From an uncultured Steroidobacter sp. (GTDB lineage: Bacteria; Pseudomonadota; Gammaproteobacteria; Steroidobacterales; Steroidobacteraceae): a DNA stretch of 64,000 nt. Location: assembly GCA_937864115.1 (NCBI GenBank), contig CALMII010000020.1:248001-312000 (forward strand), given 5' to 3'. The position numbers and the translations under genes were made by a program. This document shows, piece after piece, positions 24,007 to 32,283 of the stretch (positions are counted from its first letter, which is position 1; each line of letters opens with the position of its first letter). Under the pieces are notes generated by a model that was not told the origin of the DNA, did no database searches, and saw only the letters and a program-made list of their open reading frames with translations.

Positions 24007-24563
24007 TTCGCTGCGGGCGCGCGCAATGCGTTGTGTGCTTCGACCGGCGTGAGGTCGCGATCGCCGGCATCGTGGGCGATCGCGCACAGCAGCGCGAGCC
24101 CCGGCGCAGCCTGGCCCTTCGTGATCGTGGCGGACCACTTCAGTTTGTGATGTTCGAACGTGGCCTTCAGTGCCTCGGCTGCCGTGCGTATGGCTTTGCC
24201 TGCGTCCGGGCGGGCGGATTTCAGATCGTCGACCGTCTGCGCCGCCGCTTGCGTTACTCGTGTGGCCCAGGCCTGCACGATCGCGTTGTCGCCGCCGGTC
24301 TCGCCGATCAGCTTCAGGGCCGTCTGTTCCGGGCGCACGGTGCGGCCCGGCTGTGATTGATCGAGCCATCCGGCGAGCGCTTCGGTGTGACGCTGCAGCG
24401 CCTTGAGCGCATTGCGCAGTTCGCGCCGCTGCTCGCTGCCTTCGAGTTCGCGTTCGCGACGATAGAGCGCCGCGATGCCGGCGGCGTGAGCGACGAATTC
24501 GTCCGAGTCGCAGATTGCGCGCGCGACACGTTCCAGGGCCTTGCCGGCCTTTCTGCGTTTCAT
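24000..24563 (-). CDS. Conserved hypothetical cytoplasmic protein
   Basis: 187 residues, no signal peptide or membrane helix. It is mostly helical and rich in Ala, Arg and Glu, with no catalytic motif I can identify. Composition and codon use agree with neighbouring genes, so it is likely real. It converges on the FMN reductase and overlaps its 3' end by seven bases. The start MKRRKAGKALERV at 24563 has no strong ribosome-binding site. I do not recognise the family. Confidence 0.6.
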   Translation of the reverse strand: MKRRKAGKALERVARAICDSDEFVAHAAGIAALYRRERELEGSEQRRELRNALKALQRHTEALAGWLDQSQPGRTVRPEQTALKLIGETGGDNAIVQAWATRVTQAAAQTVDDLKSARPDAGKAIRTAAEALKATFEHHKLKWSATITKGQAAPGLALLCAIAHDAGDRDLTPVEAHNALRAPAANQ

Positions 24564-24651
24564 GAATCCGGGAAACTCCAGCGGGAAGATCGGCCGCGAG
24601 TTTGCCGGGGGCGCGGCGGGTTCTCAAGAACGCCGCGGATTCTCGCTCTTC

Positions 24652-24775
24652 CTGTGGGTCAGGCTTTAGCCTGACTTCCGAAAAGGCCGGCTGAAGCCGG
24701 CCCCACAGTCAGAGCGATGCAGCTCCGCCTGTAGGTCAGGCTTTAGCCTGACTCTGAGAGGCCGGCTGAAGCCCC
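24652..24775. repeat. Two adjacent family A REP dimers, the second truncated
   Basis: The first is complete (24652-24708): CTGTGGGTCAGGC hairpin then GGCCGGCTGAAGCCGGCCCC ending CACAG. The second (24729-24775) starts GTAGGTCAGGC and ends GGCCGGCTGAAGCCCC, missing the last arm. They occupy the 420-base gap between the hypothetical gene and rocF. Confidence 0.88.
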
Positions 24776-24879
24776 ATGGCACCGACTCAAGCGATCGGCC
24801 CATACCTTCCGCTCTCTATCTTCTCTTCTCCAACTGCATTCAACACGCCACCACTGTAGTGAGCCACCGATCAGAGAAG

Positions 24880-24919
24880 ACCCCCTCCCTGGCTCTCCCC
24901 CGCTGCGCGGAGGAGGGAA
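24880..24919. repeat. Family B single arm
   Basis: CCCCCTCCCTGGCTCTCCCC followed by CGCTGCGCGGAGGAGGG. It is a solitary copy with no inverse partner nearby. With the two REPs it fills the gap before rocF; the rest of the gap (24564-24651, 24776-24984) shows nothing recognisable. Confidence 0.8.
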
Positions 24920-24984
24920 AGAACAAAACGGACTTGCGCTTAAGTCGCGCACGACGCGCACGCCGATGCTGCGATCTTCACCGC

Positions 24985-25965
24985 TCACCCGCGCCCGCGT
25001 CTCGCAGACAGGTGCGTGATCGAGCGTTGCGCCACCGGCGGCGCATGCTGGCGCACCAGCGTGCTCTTGCCGAACAGCGACTCGACCAGATCGACCGCCA
25101 GCTCTGCCGTGCGATTGCGTATGTCGAGCGCCGGGTTGAGTTCCATGATGTCGAGCGACGCCATGCGGCCGGTGTCGGCAATCATTTCCATGCACAACTG
25201 CGCTTCGCGATACGACGGACCGCCGGGCACCGTCGTGCCGACGCCGGGGGCGATCTCCGGATCGAGGAAGTCGACGTCGAAGCTCACGTGCAGGTGCGTG
25301 TCGTCGTCGAGATCGGCCAGCGCCATTTCCATGGTCTGGCGCACGCCGACTTCGTCGATGAAGCGCATGTCGAACACTTCGAGCCGCTGCTCGTGCAGGA
25401 AACGCTTCTCGCCGGCATCGACGCTGCGGATGCCGATCTGCCGGATCGCCGACGGCTCCATCGCCGGTACCGTGCCGCCGATGCGGATCAGCTCGGGCGG
25501 GCAGAAGCCACACAGGCACGCGACCGGCATGCCGTGGAGATTGCCGCTGGGCGAGAGTTCGCGGGTGTTGAAATCCGAGTGCGCATCGAGCCACAGCACG
25601 CGCAGCGTGCGGCCGGTGTCGCGACAGTGACGCGCCGCGGCGCTGAGGGTGCCGATGCCGAGACAGTGATCGCCGCCGAGCAGGATGGGCAGGCGCCCGC
25701 CGGCCAGTTCGGCATGCACGGCGTCGTGCACGAGCTGATTCCATGCGACGACTTCGCGCAGATGACGATAGCCCTCGACCGGCGGCAGCCAGGGATTGCC
25801 GGGCCCCGCGAGATTGCCGCGATCGATCACCTTGAGACCGCGGCTCGTGAGCGCCTGGAGCAGGCCGGCGACGCGCAGCGCTTCCGGTCCCATCGATGCG
25901 CCGCGATGACCGGCGCCGACGTCGGTCGGTGCGCCGATCAGCGTGACTTCGCGTCGCGCGTTCAC
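24985..25965 (-). CDS. rocF: Arginase
   Basis: 326 residues of the ureohydrolase family. The Mn-binding signatures are GGDH (His100), LDAHSDFN (Asp127, His129, Asp131) and SFDVDFLDPEIAPG (two Asp), and the N-terminal GAPTDVGAGHRG is arginase-like rather than agmatinase-like. It hydrolyses arginine to ornithine and urea. Its start overlaps the stop of the ornithine cyclodeaminase-like gene by ATGA, so ornithine would pass straight to the next enzyme. A divergent Lrp-type regulator lies just beyond that gene. Confidence 0.93.
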   Translation of the reverse strand: MNARREVTLIGAPTDVGAGHRGASMGPEALRVAGLLQALTSRGLKVIDRGNLAGPGNPWLPPVEGYRHLREVVAWNQLVHDAVHAELAGGRLPILLGGDHCLGIGTLSAAARHCRDTGRTLRVLWLDAHSDFNTRELSPSGNLHGMPVACLCGFCPPELIRIGGTVPAMEPSAIRQIGIRSVDAGEKRFLHEQRLEVFDMRFIDEVGVRQTMEMALADLDDDTHLHVSFDVDFLDPEIAPGVGTTVPGGPSYREAQLCMEMIADTGRMASLDIMELNPALDIRNRTAELAVDLVESLFGKSTLVRQHAPPVAQRSITHLSARRGRG

Positions 25966-27032
25966 GCGACGGCCTCCTCGGCACGGCGGGTCTTTGCCGG
26001 CGCCTCGCGCAGCGTGCAGAACAGATCCTTGGGATCGGCCAGATCCGGCACCAGATCGAGCTGCGGCTGCGTGCCGCGCTGCGCGTGATGCAGGCGCTGC
26101 AGGTAGCGCAGCGCCGAGAAGTCTTCGATGGCGAAGCCCACCGAGTCGAAGATCGTCACTTCGCGTTCGCTGTCGCGACCGCTCGCATTACCCGCGACCA
26201 CGTCGGCGAACTCGATGACGGGGAACGTCGGCTCCATCTGCTGGATCTCGCCTTCGATGCGCGACTGCGGCTCATACTCGACGACGATGCGTGCATCCGG
26301 CCGTCGCAGGATGTCGGCATGCAGTTCGGTCTTGCCCGGGCAATCGCCGCCCACGCCATTGATGTGCATGCCGGGTTCGATCATGTCCGGCGTCAGGATC
26401 GTGGCATTGCGCTTGTCGGCCGTGACGGTGGTGACGATGTCCGCGCTGCGCACGGCGTCGGCAGTGTTCTGGCAGATCACGATGCGCAGTCCATCGAGCG
26501 ACAACGCCGACAGGTTGCGGACCAGCTTGTCGGTGGCGCGTGGATCCGTGTCGTACAGACGCAGTTCGCGGATGCCGAGCATGTGATGGAAGGCGATGGC
26601 CTGGAACTCGCTCTGCGCGCCATTGCCGATGAGTGCCATGGCCCGGTTGTTGCGACGGGCCATCCAGCGCGCAGCGAGCGCCGACATGGCGGCGGTGCGC
26701 AACGCGGTCGTGTAGGTGAGTTCGGCCAGCAGCAGCGGATAGCCCGTCGCGACATCTGCCATCACGCCGAAAGCCGTCACCGTAAGCAGGCCGCGTGCGG
26801 TGTTCTTCGGATGGCCGTTTACATACTTGAATGAATACAGCCGGCCATCGCTCGCCGGCATCAGTTCGATCACGCCGATGTCCGAGTGCGTCGCATGACG
26901 CGGCGATTTGTCGAACGCCGGCCAGCGCCGGTAATCCGATTCGATCTCCGTCGCCAGCTCTTCGATGAAGCGCGCCACGCCGGTCCGGCGGACCAGTTCG
27001 TGAACGCGTTCGATGCCGATGTAATCGACCAC
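25962..27032 (-). CDS. Ornithine cyclodeaminase / mu-crystallin family protein
   Basis: 356 residues. The substrate-side motif is FKYVNGHPKNTARGLLTVTAFG, the NAD-binding glycine motif is ALIGNGAQSEFQ, and GMHINGVGGDCPGKTEL with Asp as the catalytic candidate completes the ornithine cyclodeaminase signature. It would convert ornithine to proline and ammonia. Paired by a 4-base overlap with arginase, it gives a two-step route from arginine to proline. First gene of the operon; its promoter must lie in the 158 bases shared with the divergent regulator. Confidence 0.92.
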   Translation of the reverse strand: MVDYIGIERVHELVRRTGVARFIEELATEIESDYRRWPAFDKSPRHATHSDIGVIELMPASDGRLYSFKYVNGHPKNTARGLLTVTAFGVMADVATGYPLLLAELTYTTALRTAAMSALAARWMARRNNRAMALIGNGAQSEFQAIAFHHMLGIRELRLYDTDPRATDKLVRNLSALSLDGLRIVICQNTADAVRSADIVTTVTADKRNATILTPDMIEPGMHINGVGGDCPGKTELHADILRRPDARIVVEYEPQSRIEGEIQQMEPTFPVIEFADVVAGNASGRDSEREVTIFDSVGFAIEDFSALRYLQRLHHAQRGTQPQLDLVPDLADPKDLFCTLREAPAKTRRAEEAVA

Positions 27033-27190
27033 TGCCTGTCTCCCGGAACTCTCGTATGCGCCGCCGGGCCTAGTTTTTCGTCAGGCAGGGCCAGTTAGAA
27101 GCCAGAGAACTGGTCAGGAAGCTCGATGTATTGGGCGAAACGTCAGGCATTCATGGCATTCTGCCCAAGCCGGTCCGAGGGGGAACAGCC

Positions 27191-27613
27191 GTGGACAACG
27201 TCGACCGCCAGTTGATCAGCCTGCTGCGCGAGAACGCGCGCACACCCGTCGCCACCCTGGCGAAGAAGCTCAAGGTAGCGCGCGGCACGGTTCAGAACCG
27301 CCTGAGCAAACTCGAAGCCGACGGCACGATCGTCGGCTACACCGTGCGCCTGCGACCGCAGATCGAGTCGCACCACATCCGCGCCTTCATGACCGTCGCC
27401 GTCGACGGCAACCGCACCGAACAGGTGTTGCGCGCCCTGCGCGGCCATCCCAACGTCGTCGCCCTGCACACGACCAACGGCCGCTGGGACCTCGTCGCCG
27501 AACTGCGCACCGACAACCTCGAAGAATTCGACCGCGTCCTGCGCCAGATCGGCCTGCTCGACGGGATCGCGAATACGGAGACGAGTTTGTTGTTGTCGAC
27601 GCAGAAGCTTTGA
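27191..27613 (+). CDS. Lrp/AsnC-family transcriptional regulator
   Basis: 140 residues from GTG 27191, which is preceded by the strong ribosome-binding site GAGGGGGA. The HTH reads DNVDRQLISLLRENARTPVATLAKKLKVARGTVQNRLSKLEADGTI and an RAM ligand domain follows (NVVALHTTNGRWDLVAELR). It is divergent from the ornithine cyclodeaminase-arginase operon, so it is the likely arginine- or ornithine-responsive regulator. A family C hairpin follows it. Confidence 0.92.
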   Translation: MDNVDRQLISLLRENARTPVATLAKKLKVARGTVQNRLSKLEADGTIVGYTVRLRPQIESHHIRAFMTVAVDGNRTEQVLRALRGHPNVVALHTTNGRWDLVAELRTDNLEEFDRVLRQIGLLDGIANTETSLLLSTQKL

Positions 27614-27620
27614 GATTCGG

Positions 27621-27727
27621 AAAGGAGAATGGCCGCAAAAAAGGCGCAGAGGGTCGAAAAAAAGTATCCGAGGAGAAATCTCTTTTCTGACCTTGAGATC
27701 TTTGCGCCTTTTTGCGGCCATTCTTCC
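27621..27727. repeat. Family C hairpin, gene-less
   Basis: AGGAGAATGGCCGCAAAAAA then GGCGCAGAGGGTC at the left (27624-27655) faces GATCTTTGCGCCTTTTTGCG then GCCATTCTTCC at the right (27698-27727). The outer sequence GAATGGCCGC/GCGGCCATTC is the same as around the GxxExxY gene. The loop is about 40 bases. Confidence 0.88.
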
Positions 27728-27730
27728 TTC

Positions 27731-28129
27731 CTACTCCGGCTTCTCCAGCTCGAACCCCTCATCGAGCCAGCCGGTGATGCCGCCGATCATGAGCTTCACC
27801 GGGCGGCCGAGCTTTGCGAGGCGGATGGCGCCGCGGTGGGCGCCGTTGCAGTGCGGGCCGGCGCAGTAGACGACGAAGGTCGTGTCCTGCGGATACGACG
27901 CCAGTGTCGATTCGATGATCTTCCGATGCGGCATGCTGAGTGCGCCGGGTACGTGGCCGCGTTCGTAGAGTTCGTGGCTGCGTACGTCGAACAGCACGAA
28001 GTCCTGCCTGCCGGAGTTCATGGCGTCGTGCACGTCCCAGCAGTCGGTTTCGAAGCGCAGTGCCGATTGGAAATGGGCGAGGGCGCTGGCGCTGTCGGCG
28101 GCAGGGATCTGGGTGACGGAAGAAAGCAT
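27731..28129 (-). CDS. Rhodanese-like sulfurtransferase domain protein
   Basis: 132 residues, one rhodanese domain with LFDVRSHELYERGHVPGA and the active-site loop VVYCAGPHCNGA, whose first Cys is the persulfide carrier. It is divergent from the GlxA/FtrA-type regulator with 249 bases of repeats between, and a rhodanese beside an FtrA-like regulator suggests joint control. The stop lies only a few bases beyond a family C hairpin. Start ATG 28129 (MLSSVTQI). Confidence 0.85.
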   Translation of the reverse strand: MLSSVTQIPAADSASALAHFQSALRFETDCWDVHDAMNSGRQDFVLFDVRSHELYERGHVPGALSMPHRKIIESTLASYPQDTTFVVYCAGPHCNGAHRGAIRLAKLGRPVKLMIGGITGWLDEGFELEKPE

Positions 28130-28147
28130 GGCAACTCCTGTGTTTCC

Positions 28148-28293
28148 GATCCCCTCCTCCGCGCAGCGGGGGAGGGTCAGGGTGGGGGCTCTTACTGTGG
28201 GGCCGGCTTTAGCCGGCCTCTTTTCAGAAGTCAGGCTGAAGCCTGACCTACAGAGACCCCCTGTCCTTCCCCCGCTTCGCGGAGGAAGGGACG
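28148..28293. repeat. Composite palindrome: family A REP nested inside family B arms
   Basis: Left B arm 28148-28190 (CCCCTCCTCCGCGCAGCGGG), REP dimer 28195-28253, right B arm 28256-28293 (TTCCCCCGCTTCGCGGAGGA). Same architecture as 714-864. It occupies most of the rhodanese-ftrA divergent spacer, leaving about 85 bases for the ftrA promoter. Confidence 0.88.
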
Positions 28294-28378
28294 CAATATC
28301 GAACGGTGTGCGCATCGTAAGCGCGGCGGCCCGTCGTCCGCTCCTGGCGCAATCGCCATCCTCCGGTAACATCGCGCC

Positions 28379-29347
28379 ATGAAGCGCAAAGCGGAAAAGT
28401 CGCCCCTCGTGGTCGCGGTCGCCTACGACCAGCTCTGTACCTTCGAGTTCGGCTGCGTCGTCGAGATGTTCGCGCTGCAGCGGCCGGAACTCGGCGTGCC
28501 GTGGTACCGGTTCGCCGTGTGTTCCGCGGAACGACGCACCTTGCGTGCGGCTGGCGGGATCACCGTCGCTGCGCCGTATTCGCTCAGGATCCTCGAACAG
28601 GCGCACACCATCATCGTGCCCGGCTGGCGCGACGCGGACGAACCGCCGCCGCCGGATCTCGTGAAGCGCATTCGTGCCGCCCACGATCGCGGCGCGCGCA
28701 TCTGTTCCATCTGCTCCGGTGTCTTCGTGCTCGCCGCGGCCGGCATCCTCGACGGCCGGACGGTGACGACACACTGGCGCTACGCACAGCGATTGCAGCA
28801 GCGTTACCCGACGCTGCGCGTCGAACCCAATGCGTTGTACGTCGATGAAGGTCAGGTCGTGACGTCGGCCGGCTCAGCCGCGGGACTCGACATGCTCGTG
28901 CACCTGGTTCGCCGCGATCACGGACCGAAGGTTGCCAACCTGGTCGCGCAGCGCCTGGTGATTCCACCGCATCGCGACGGCGACCAGGCGCAGTACGTGC
29001 CGCGGCCGGTGGCGCGCGAAGACGAAGGCCGGCTCGCGCGATTGCTCGACTGGGTGCGCCAGCACCTGGATGCGCCGCACTCGGTGGCATCGCTGTCGAA
29101 GCGGGCCAGCATGAGTCCGCGGACGCTGCTGCGTCATTTCAGGAACATCACCGGCCTGGCGCCGGGCGAATGGCTGCTGCGCGAACGGGTGGCCCTGGCG
29201 CGCGACATGCTGGAGTCGGGCCGCGTGCCGATCGGCGAAGTCGCGGACCGCGCCGGCTTCGGTTCGGCGGAATCGTTCCGTCGGCATTTCCGTCTGCAGG
29301 TGGGTGCGTCGCCGGCGGCGTACCGGCAGCGGTTTATGCAACGGTAG
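28379..29347 (+). CDS. ftrA: GlxA/FtrA-type regulator (DJ-1/PfpI domain + AraC HTH)
   Basis: 322 residues. Residues 10-190 form a class I glutamine-amidotransferase-like (DJ-1/PfpI) domain, with the elbow Cys in [15 protein letters not shown]. Residues about 220-322 are two AraC HTHs with [20 protein letters not shown] and [20 protein letters not shown]. Such proteins sense small molecules and activate nearby genes; FtrA-like members are often divergent from a rhodanese, as here. Symbol given from domain pattern and context, not from a database match. Confidence 0.85.
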   Translation: MKRKAEKSPLVVAVAYDQLCTFEFGCVVEMFALQRPELGVPWYRFAVCSAERRTLRAAGGITVAAPYSLRILEQAHTIIVPGWRDADEPPPPDLVKRIRAAHDRGARICSICSGVFVLAAAGILDGRTVTTHWRYAQRLQQRYPTLRVEPNALYVDEGQVVTSAGSAAGLDMLVHLVRRDHGPKVANLVAQRLVIPPHRDGDQAQYVPRPVAREDEGRLARLLDWVRQHLDAPHSVASLSKRASMSPRTLLRHFRNITGLAPGEWLLRERVALARDMLESGRVPIGEVADRAGFGSAESFRRHFRLQVGASPAAYRQRFMQR

Positions 29348-29423
29348 AGAGAGAAGAGCCGCACTTCCCACTCAGGGCACGCACGCTGGCCAGCGTCACG
29401 ACAAGCCGTCTACCATCGCGCGC

Positions 29424-30527
29424 ATGACCACTACGCTCGACACGACTCCCGCCGCCGACGGCTTTCGCATGCCGGCCGAATTCGAACCGCATTCCGGCTG
29501 CTGGATGCTCTGGCCGGAACGGCCGTCCAACTGGCGCCTGGGCGCAAAGCCCGCGCAGCAGGCCTTCGCCGCCGTGGCCACGGCGATTGCGGTGAGCGAG
29601 CCAGTCACCGTCGGCGTATCGCGTGCGCAGTTCATCCAGGCGCGCTCGATGCTTCCCGATGCGATCCGCGTCGTCGAGATGTCCACCGACGACGCCTGGA
29701 TGCGCGACGTCGGCCCCACGTTCGTCGTCAACAAGCGCGGCGACGTCCGTGGCGTGGACTGGACTTTCAACGCCTGGGGCGGACTGAACGGCGGTCTGTA
29801 TTTCCCGTGGGATCAGGATGATCTGGTAGCGCGCAAGGTGGTGGAGATCGAAGGTCGCGATCGCTACCGCGCGCCGCTGATCCTGGAAGGCGGGGCGATC
29901 CACGTCGACGGCGAAGGCACGCTGCTGACGACGGAAGAGTGCCTGCTCAATCCCAATCGCAATCCGCATCTCGACAAGGGCCAGATCGAGATCCTGCTGC
30001 ACGAATATCTCGGCGTGACCAGCGTCATCTGGCTGAGCAAGGGCGTCGTCGACGATGAAACCGACGGTCACGTCGACAACCTGTGCTGCTTCGTGCGGCC
30101 GGGCGAAGTGGCGCTGACCTGGACCGACAACAAGCGCGATCCGCAGTATCGCGTCTCGATGGACGCGTTCGAGCGGCTGAGCGGGGCGCGCGATGCGCAG
30201 GGGCGCAAGCTGAAGATCCACAAGATCCACCAGCCGGGTCCGCTGTTCCGCAGCCGCGAAGAATCCGCAGGCATCGACGTGGTCGACGGCGGCGCTCCGC
30301 GACGCGTGCACGAACGGCTCGCGGCCTCCTACGTGAACTTCTATATCGGCAATTCCGTGATCGTCATGCCGCTGCTCGATCCGAAGCGTGACAAGCAGGC
30401 CGCGCGGCAGCTGCAGAAGCTGTTCCCGGAGCGCCGGCTGATCGGCGTGCAATCGCGGGAAATCCTGCTGGGCGGCGGCAACATTCACTGCATTACTCAG
30501 CAGGTGCCGCGCGGCAAGAAACGCTGA
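29424..30527 (+). CDS. aguA: Agmatine deiminase
   Basis: 367 residues of the pentein fold. The chain begins [20 protein letters not shown], has [15 protein letters not shown] and the [10 protein letters not shown] block, and ends with the catalytic Cys356 in [11 protein letters not shown]. It hydrolyses agmatine to N-carbamoylputrescine and ammonia. The usual partner aguB is not adjacent. With arginase and ornithine cyclodeaminase nearby, it makes this stretch an arginine/agmatine utilisation region. Start ATG 29424. Confidence 0.95.
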   Translation: MTTTLDTTPAADGFRMPAEFEPHSGCWMLWPERPSNWRLGAKPAQQAFAAVATAIAVSEPVTVGVSRAQFIQARSMLPDAIRVVEMSTDDAWMRDVGPTFVVNKRGDVRGVDWTFNAWGGLNGGLYFPWDQDDLVARKVVEIEGRDRYRAPLILEGGAIHVDGEGTLLTTEECLLNPNRNPHLDKGQIEILLHEYLGVTSVIWLSKGVVDDETDGHVDNLCCFVRPGEVALTWTDNKRDPQYRVSMDAFERLSGARDAQGRKLKIHKIHQPGPLFRSREESAGIDVVDGGAPRRVHERLAASYVNFYIGNSVIVMPLLDPKRDKQAARQLQKLFPERRLIGVQSREILLGGGNIHCITQQVPRGKKR

Positions 30528-30528
30528 T

Positions 30529-30640
30529 TCCCTCCTCCGCGCAGCGGGGGAGGGTTAGGGTGGGGGCATCAACGCAAGCGGCGCTGCCTGACTTGAGGCC
30601 CCCATCCTGTCCTTCCCCCGCTGCGCGGAGGAAGGGACGC
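30529..30640. repeat. Family B inverted pair with a decayed insert
   Basis: Left arm 30529-30569 (CCCTCCTCCGCGCAGCGGGG) and right arm about 30599-30640 (CTTCCCCCGCTGCGCGGAGG). The 29-base middle contains CTGCCTGACTTGAGG, probably a remnant REP half. It follows aguA at once. Confidence 0.85.
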
Positions 30641-30711
30641 TCGATTCGACTTCATCTCAATCATCTGGCGCCTAATGCAGTGCCATTGAGCCACTGGCAC
30701 GGGAGATTCGC

Positions 30712-32193
30712 ATGCCTCGCAAAGCCCGACTCTTCGGCGCACGCCGCATGAGCAAGGAACAGTACGAGAAGGTGCTGCCGCCGCTGCGGGATGCGCTGCT
30801 GGCGGCGCAGAAGCGGCTGACCGACGAAAAGTCCTGCGCGCTCGCGGTGATCGTGACGGGCGTACCGACCGCAGGGCGCAGCGAAATCGTCAATGAGTTC
30901 CTCGAATGGCTCGATCCCAAGCGCATCCGCGTGCATGCGCTGGAGAAACTGCGGCAGACCGCGCGCGGCTGGCCGGCGATGTGGCGCTACTGGAATGCGC
31001 TGCCGGCGCGCGGCGAGATGGCGTTCTTCTTCATGGGCTGGTACGAGGATCTGACCCAGCTTGCGCTGCGCGGACCCGCCAGGGAGCGACGCCACTACAC
31101 GCGGATCGCCGAGCGCATTCGCCAGTTCGAATCCATGCTGCTGCGCGACCGCGTGAGGATTCTCAAGATCCACCTTACCGTCGGTGAGAAGGTGCAGAAG
31201 GAACGCATCCACAAACTGCGCGCCGACAAACTCACGCGCTGGCGCGTGACTCGCGAGGAACGGTGGCTGGCACGTCATCACGACAAGGTCGCGAAAGTCG
31301 CGCGGGGAACCATCGCGGCCACCAGCCGGCCGGGCGCCGAATGGCACCTGGTCGACGGCACCGATCCGCAGAGCCGTGTGTTTGCCGCGGGCCGGCTGTT
31401 GCTGGATACGCTCGAGAACGGCTTCGCTGCGCGTACGCCGTCGACGAAGGTGGCGAAGCACAGCATGCATCGACATGGCCGGATCGACTTCTCGAGCAGC
31501 CATCCGGGCGAGCGGCTGGATGACGACCACTACGACGAGGAACTCGAGCGGTTGCGCGGCCGGTTCGCGCTGCTGACGCGTCGCGGCCGCTTCCGCAAGC
31601 ACGGCGCGGTGCTGGCGTTCGAGGGCGTGGATGCAGCGGGCAAGGGCGGCGCGATCCGCCGTCTCACCAGTGCGCTCGATGCGCGGCAGTACAACGTCGT
31701 GCCGGTGTCGGCACCGACGCCGGAAGAGTCGTCGTATCCCTATCTGTGGCGTTTCTGGCGTCACATACCCCAGCGCGGCGAGATCGCGATCTTCGACCGC
31801 TCGTGGTATGGGCGCGTGCTCGTGGAGCGCGTGCGCGGTTTTGCGTCAGTGCCCGACTGGCAGCGCGCCTACGACGAGATCAACGAATTCGAGCGGCAGC
31901 TCGCCGAACACGGACTCGTCGTCCACAAGTTCTGGCTGCAGGTCGGCAAGGAAGAACAGCTGAAGCGCTTCCACGAACGCGACCGCGATCCCCTGAAGCG
32001 CTACAAGGTCGATCCGGAAGACTGGAAGAACCGCCGTTTCTACGACGACTACCAGCAGGCCGCGCGCGAGATGATCCAGCGCACCGGCACCGACGATGGG
32101 CCGTGGACGATCGTCGAGGCGGACGACAAGAAATATGCGCGGCTGAAGGTGTTGAGGACGGTGTGCGAGGCGATCGAGCGGAAGCTGGAGTAG
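30712..32193 (+). CDS. pap: Polyphosphate:AMP phosphotransferase (double PPK2 domain)
   Basis: 493 residues made of two PPK2 modules. The first (about 1-240) has a weakened P-loop, VTGVPTAGRSE. The second (about 270-493) has a full Walker A (FEGVDAAGKGGAI), the lid and Walker B region IAIFDRSWYGRVLVERV, and DRDPLKRYKVDPEDW. Class II PPK2 enzymes of this length transfer phosphate from polyphosphate to AMP, making ADP. The first domain is probably non-catalytic. Single-gene unit between repeat clusters. Confidence 0.9.
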   Translation: MPRKARLFGARRMSKEQYEKVLPPLRDALLAAQKRLTDEKSCALAVIVTGVPTAGRSEIVNEFLEWLDPKRIRVHALEKLRQTARGWPAMWRYWNALPARGEMAFFFMGWYEDLTQLALRGPARERRHYTRIAERIRQFESMLLRDRVRILKIHLTVGEKVQKERIHKLRADKLTRWRVTREERWLARHHDKVAKVARGTIAATSRPGAEWHLVDGTDPQSRVFAAGRLLLDTLENGFAARTPSTKVAKHSMHRHGRIDFSSSHPGERLDDDHYDEELERLRGRFALLTRRGRFRKHGAVLAFEGVDAAGKGGAIRRLTSALDARQYNVVPVSAPTPEESSYPYLWRFWRHIPQRGEIAIFDRSWYGRVLVERVRGFASVPDWQRAYDEINEFERQLAEHGLVVHKFWLQVGKEEQLKRFHERDRDPLKRYKVDPEDWKNRRFYDDYQQAAREMIQRTGTDDGPWTIVEADDKKYARLKVLRTVCEAIERKLE

Positions 32194-32209
32194 CCGAGGT
32201 CGACCTCTT

Positions 32210-32266
32210 CTGTAGGTCAGGCTTCAGCCTGACTTCTTCGGAGTCAGGCTGAAGCCTGACCTACAG
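32210..32266. repeat. Family A REP dimer (two GTAG/GTCAGGC half-units)
   Basis: CTGTAGGTCAGGCTTCAGCC and its exact inverse ending CCTACAG, separated by about 17 bases. It lies between the convergent pap and DUF3187 genes. Confidence 0.92.
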
Positions 32267-32283
32267 GAAGATTTCCCGGTCGC

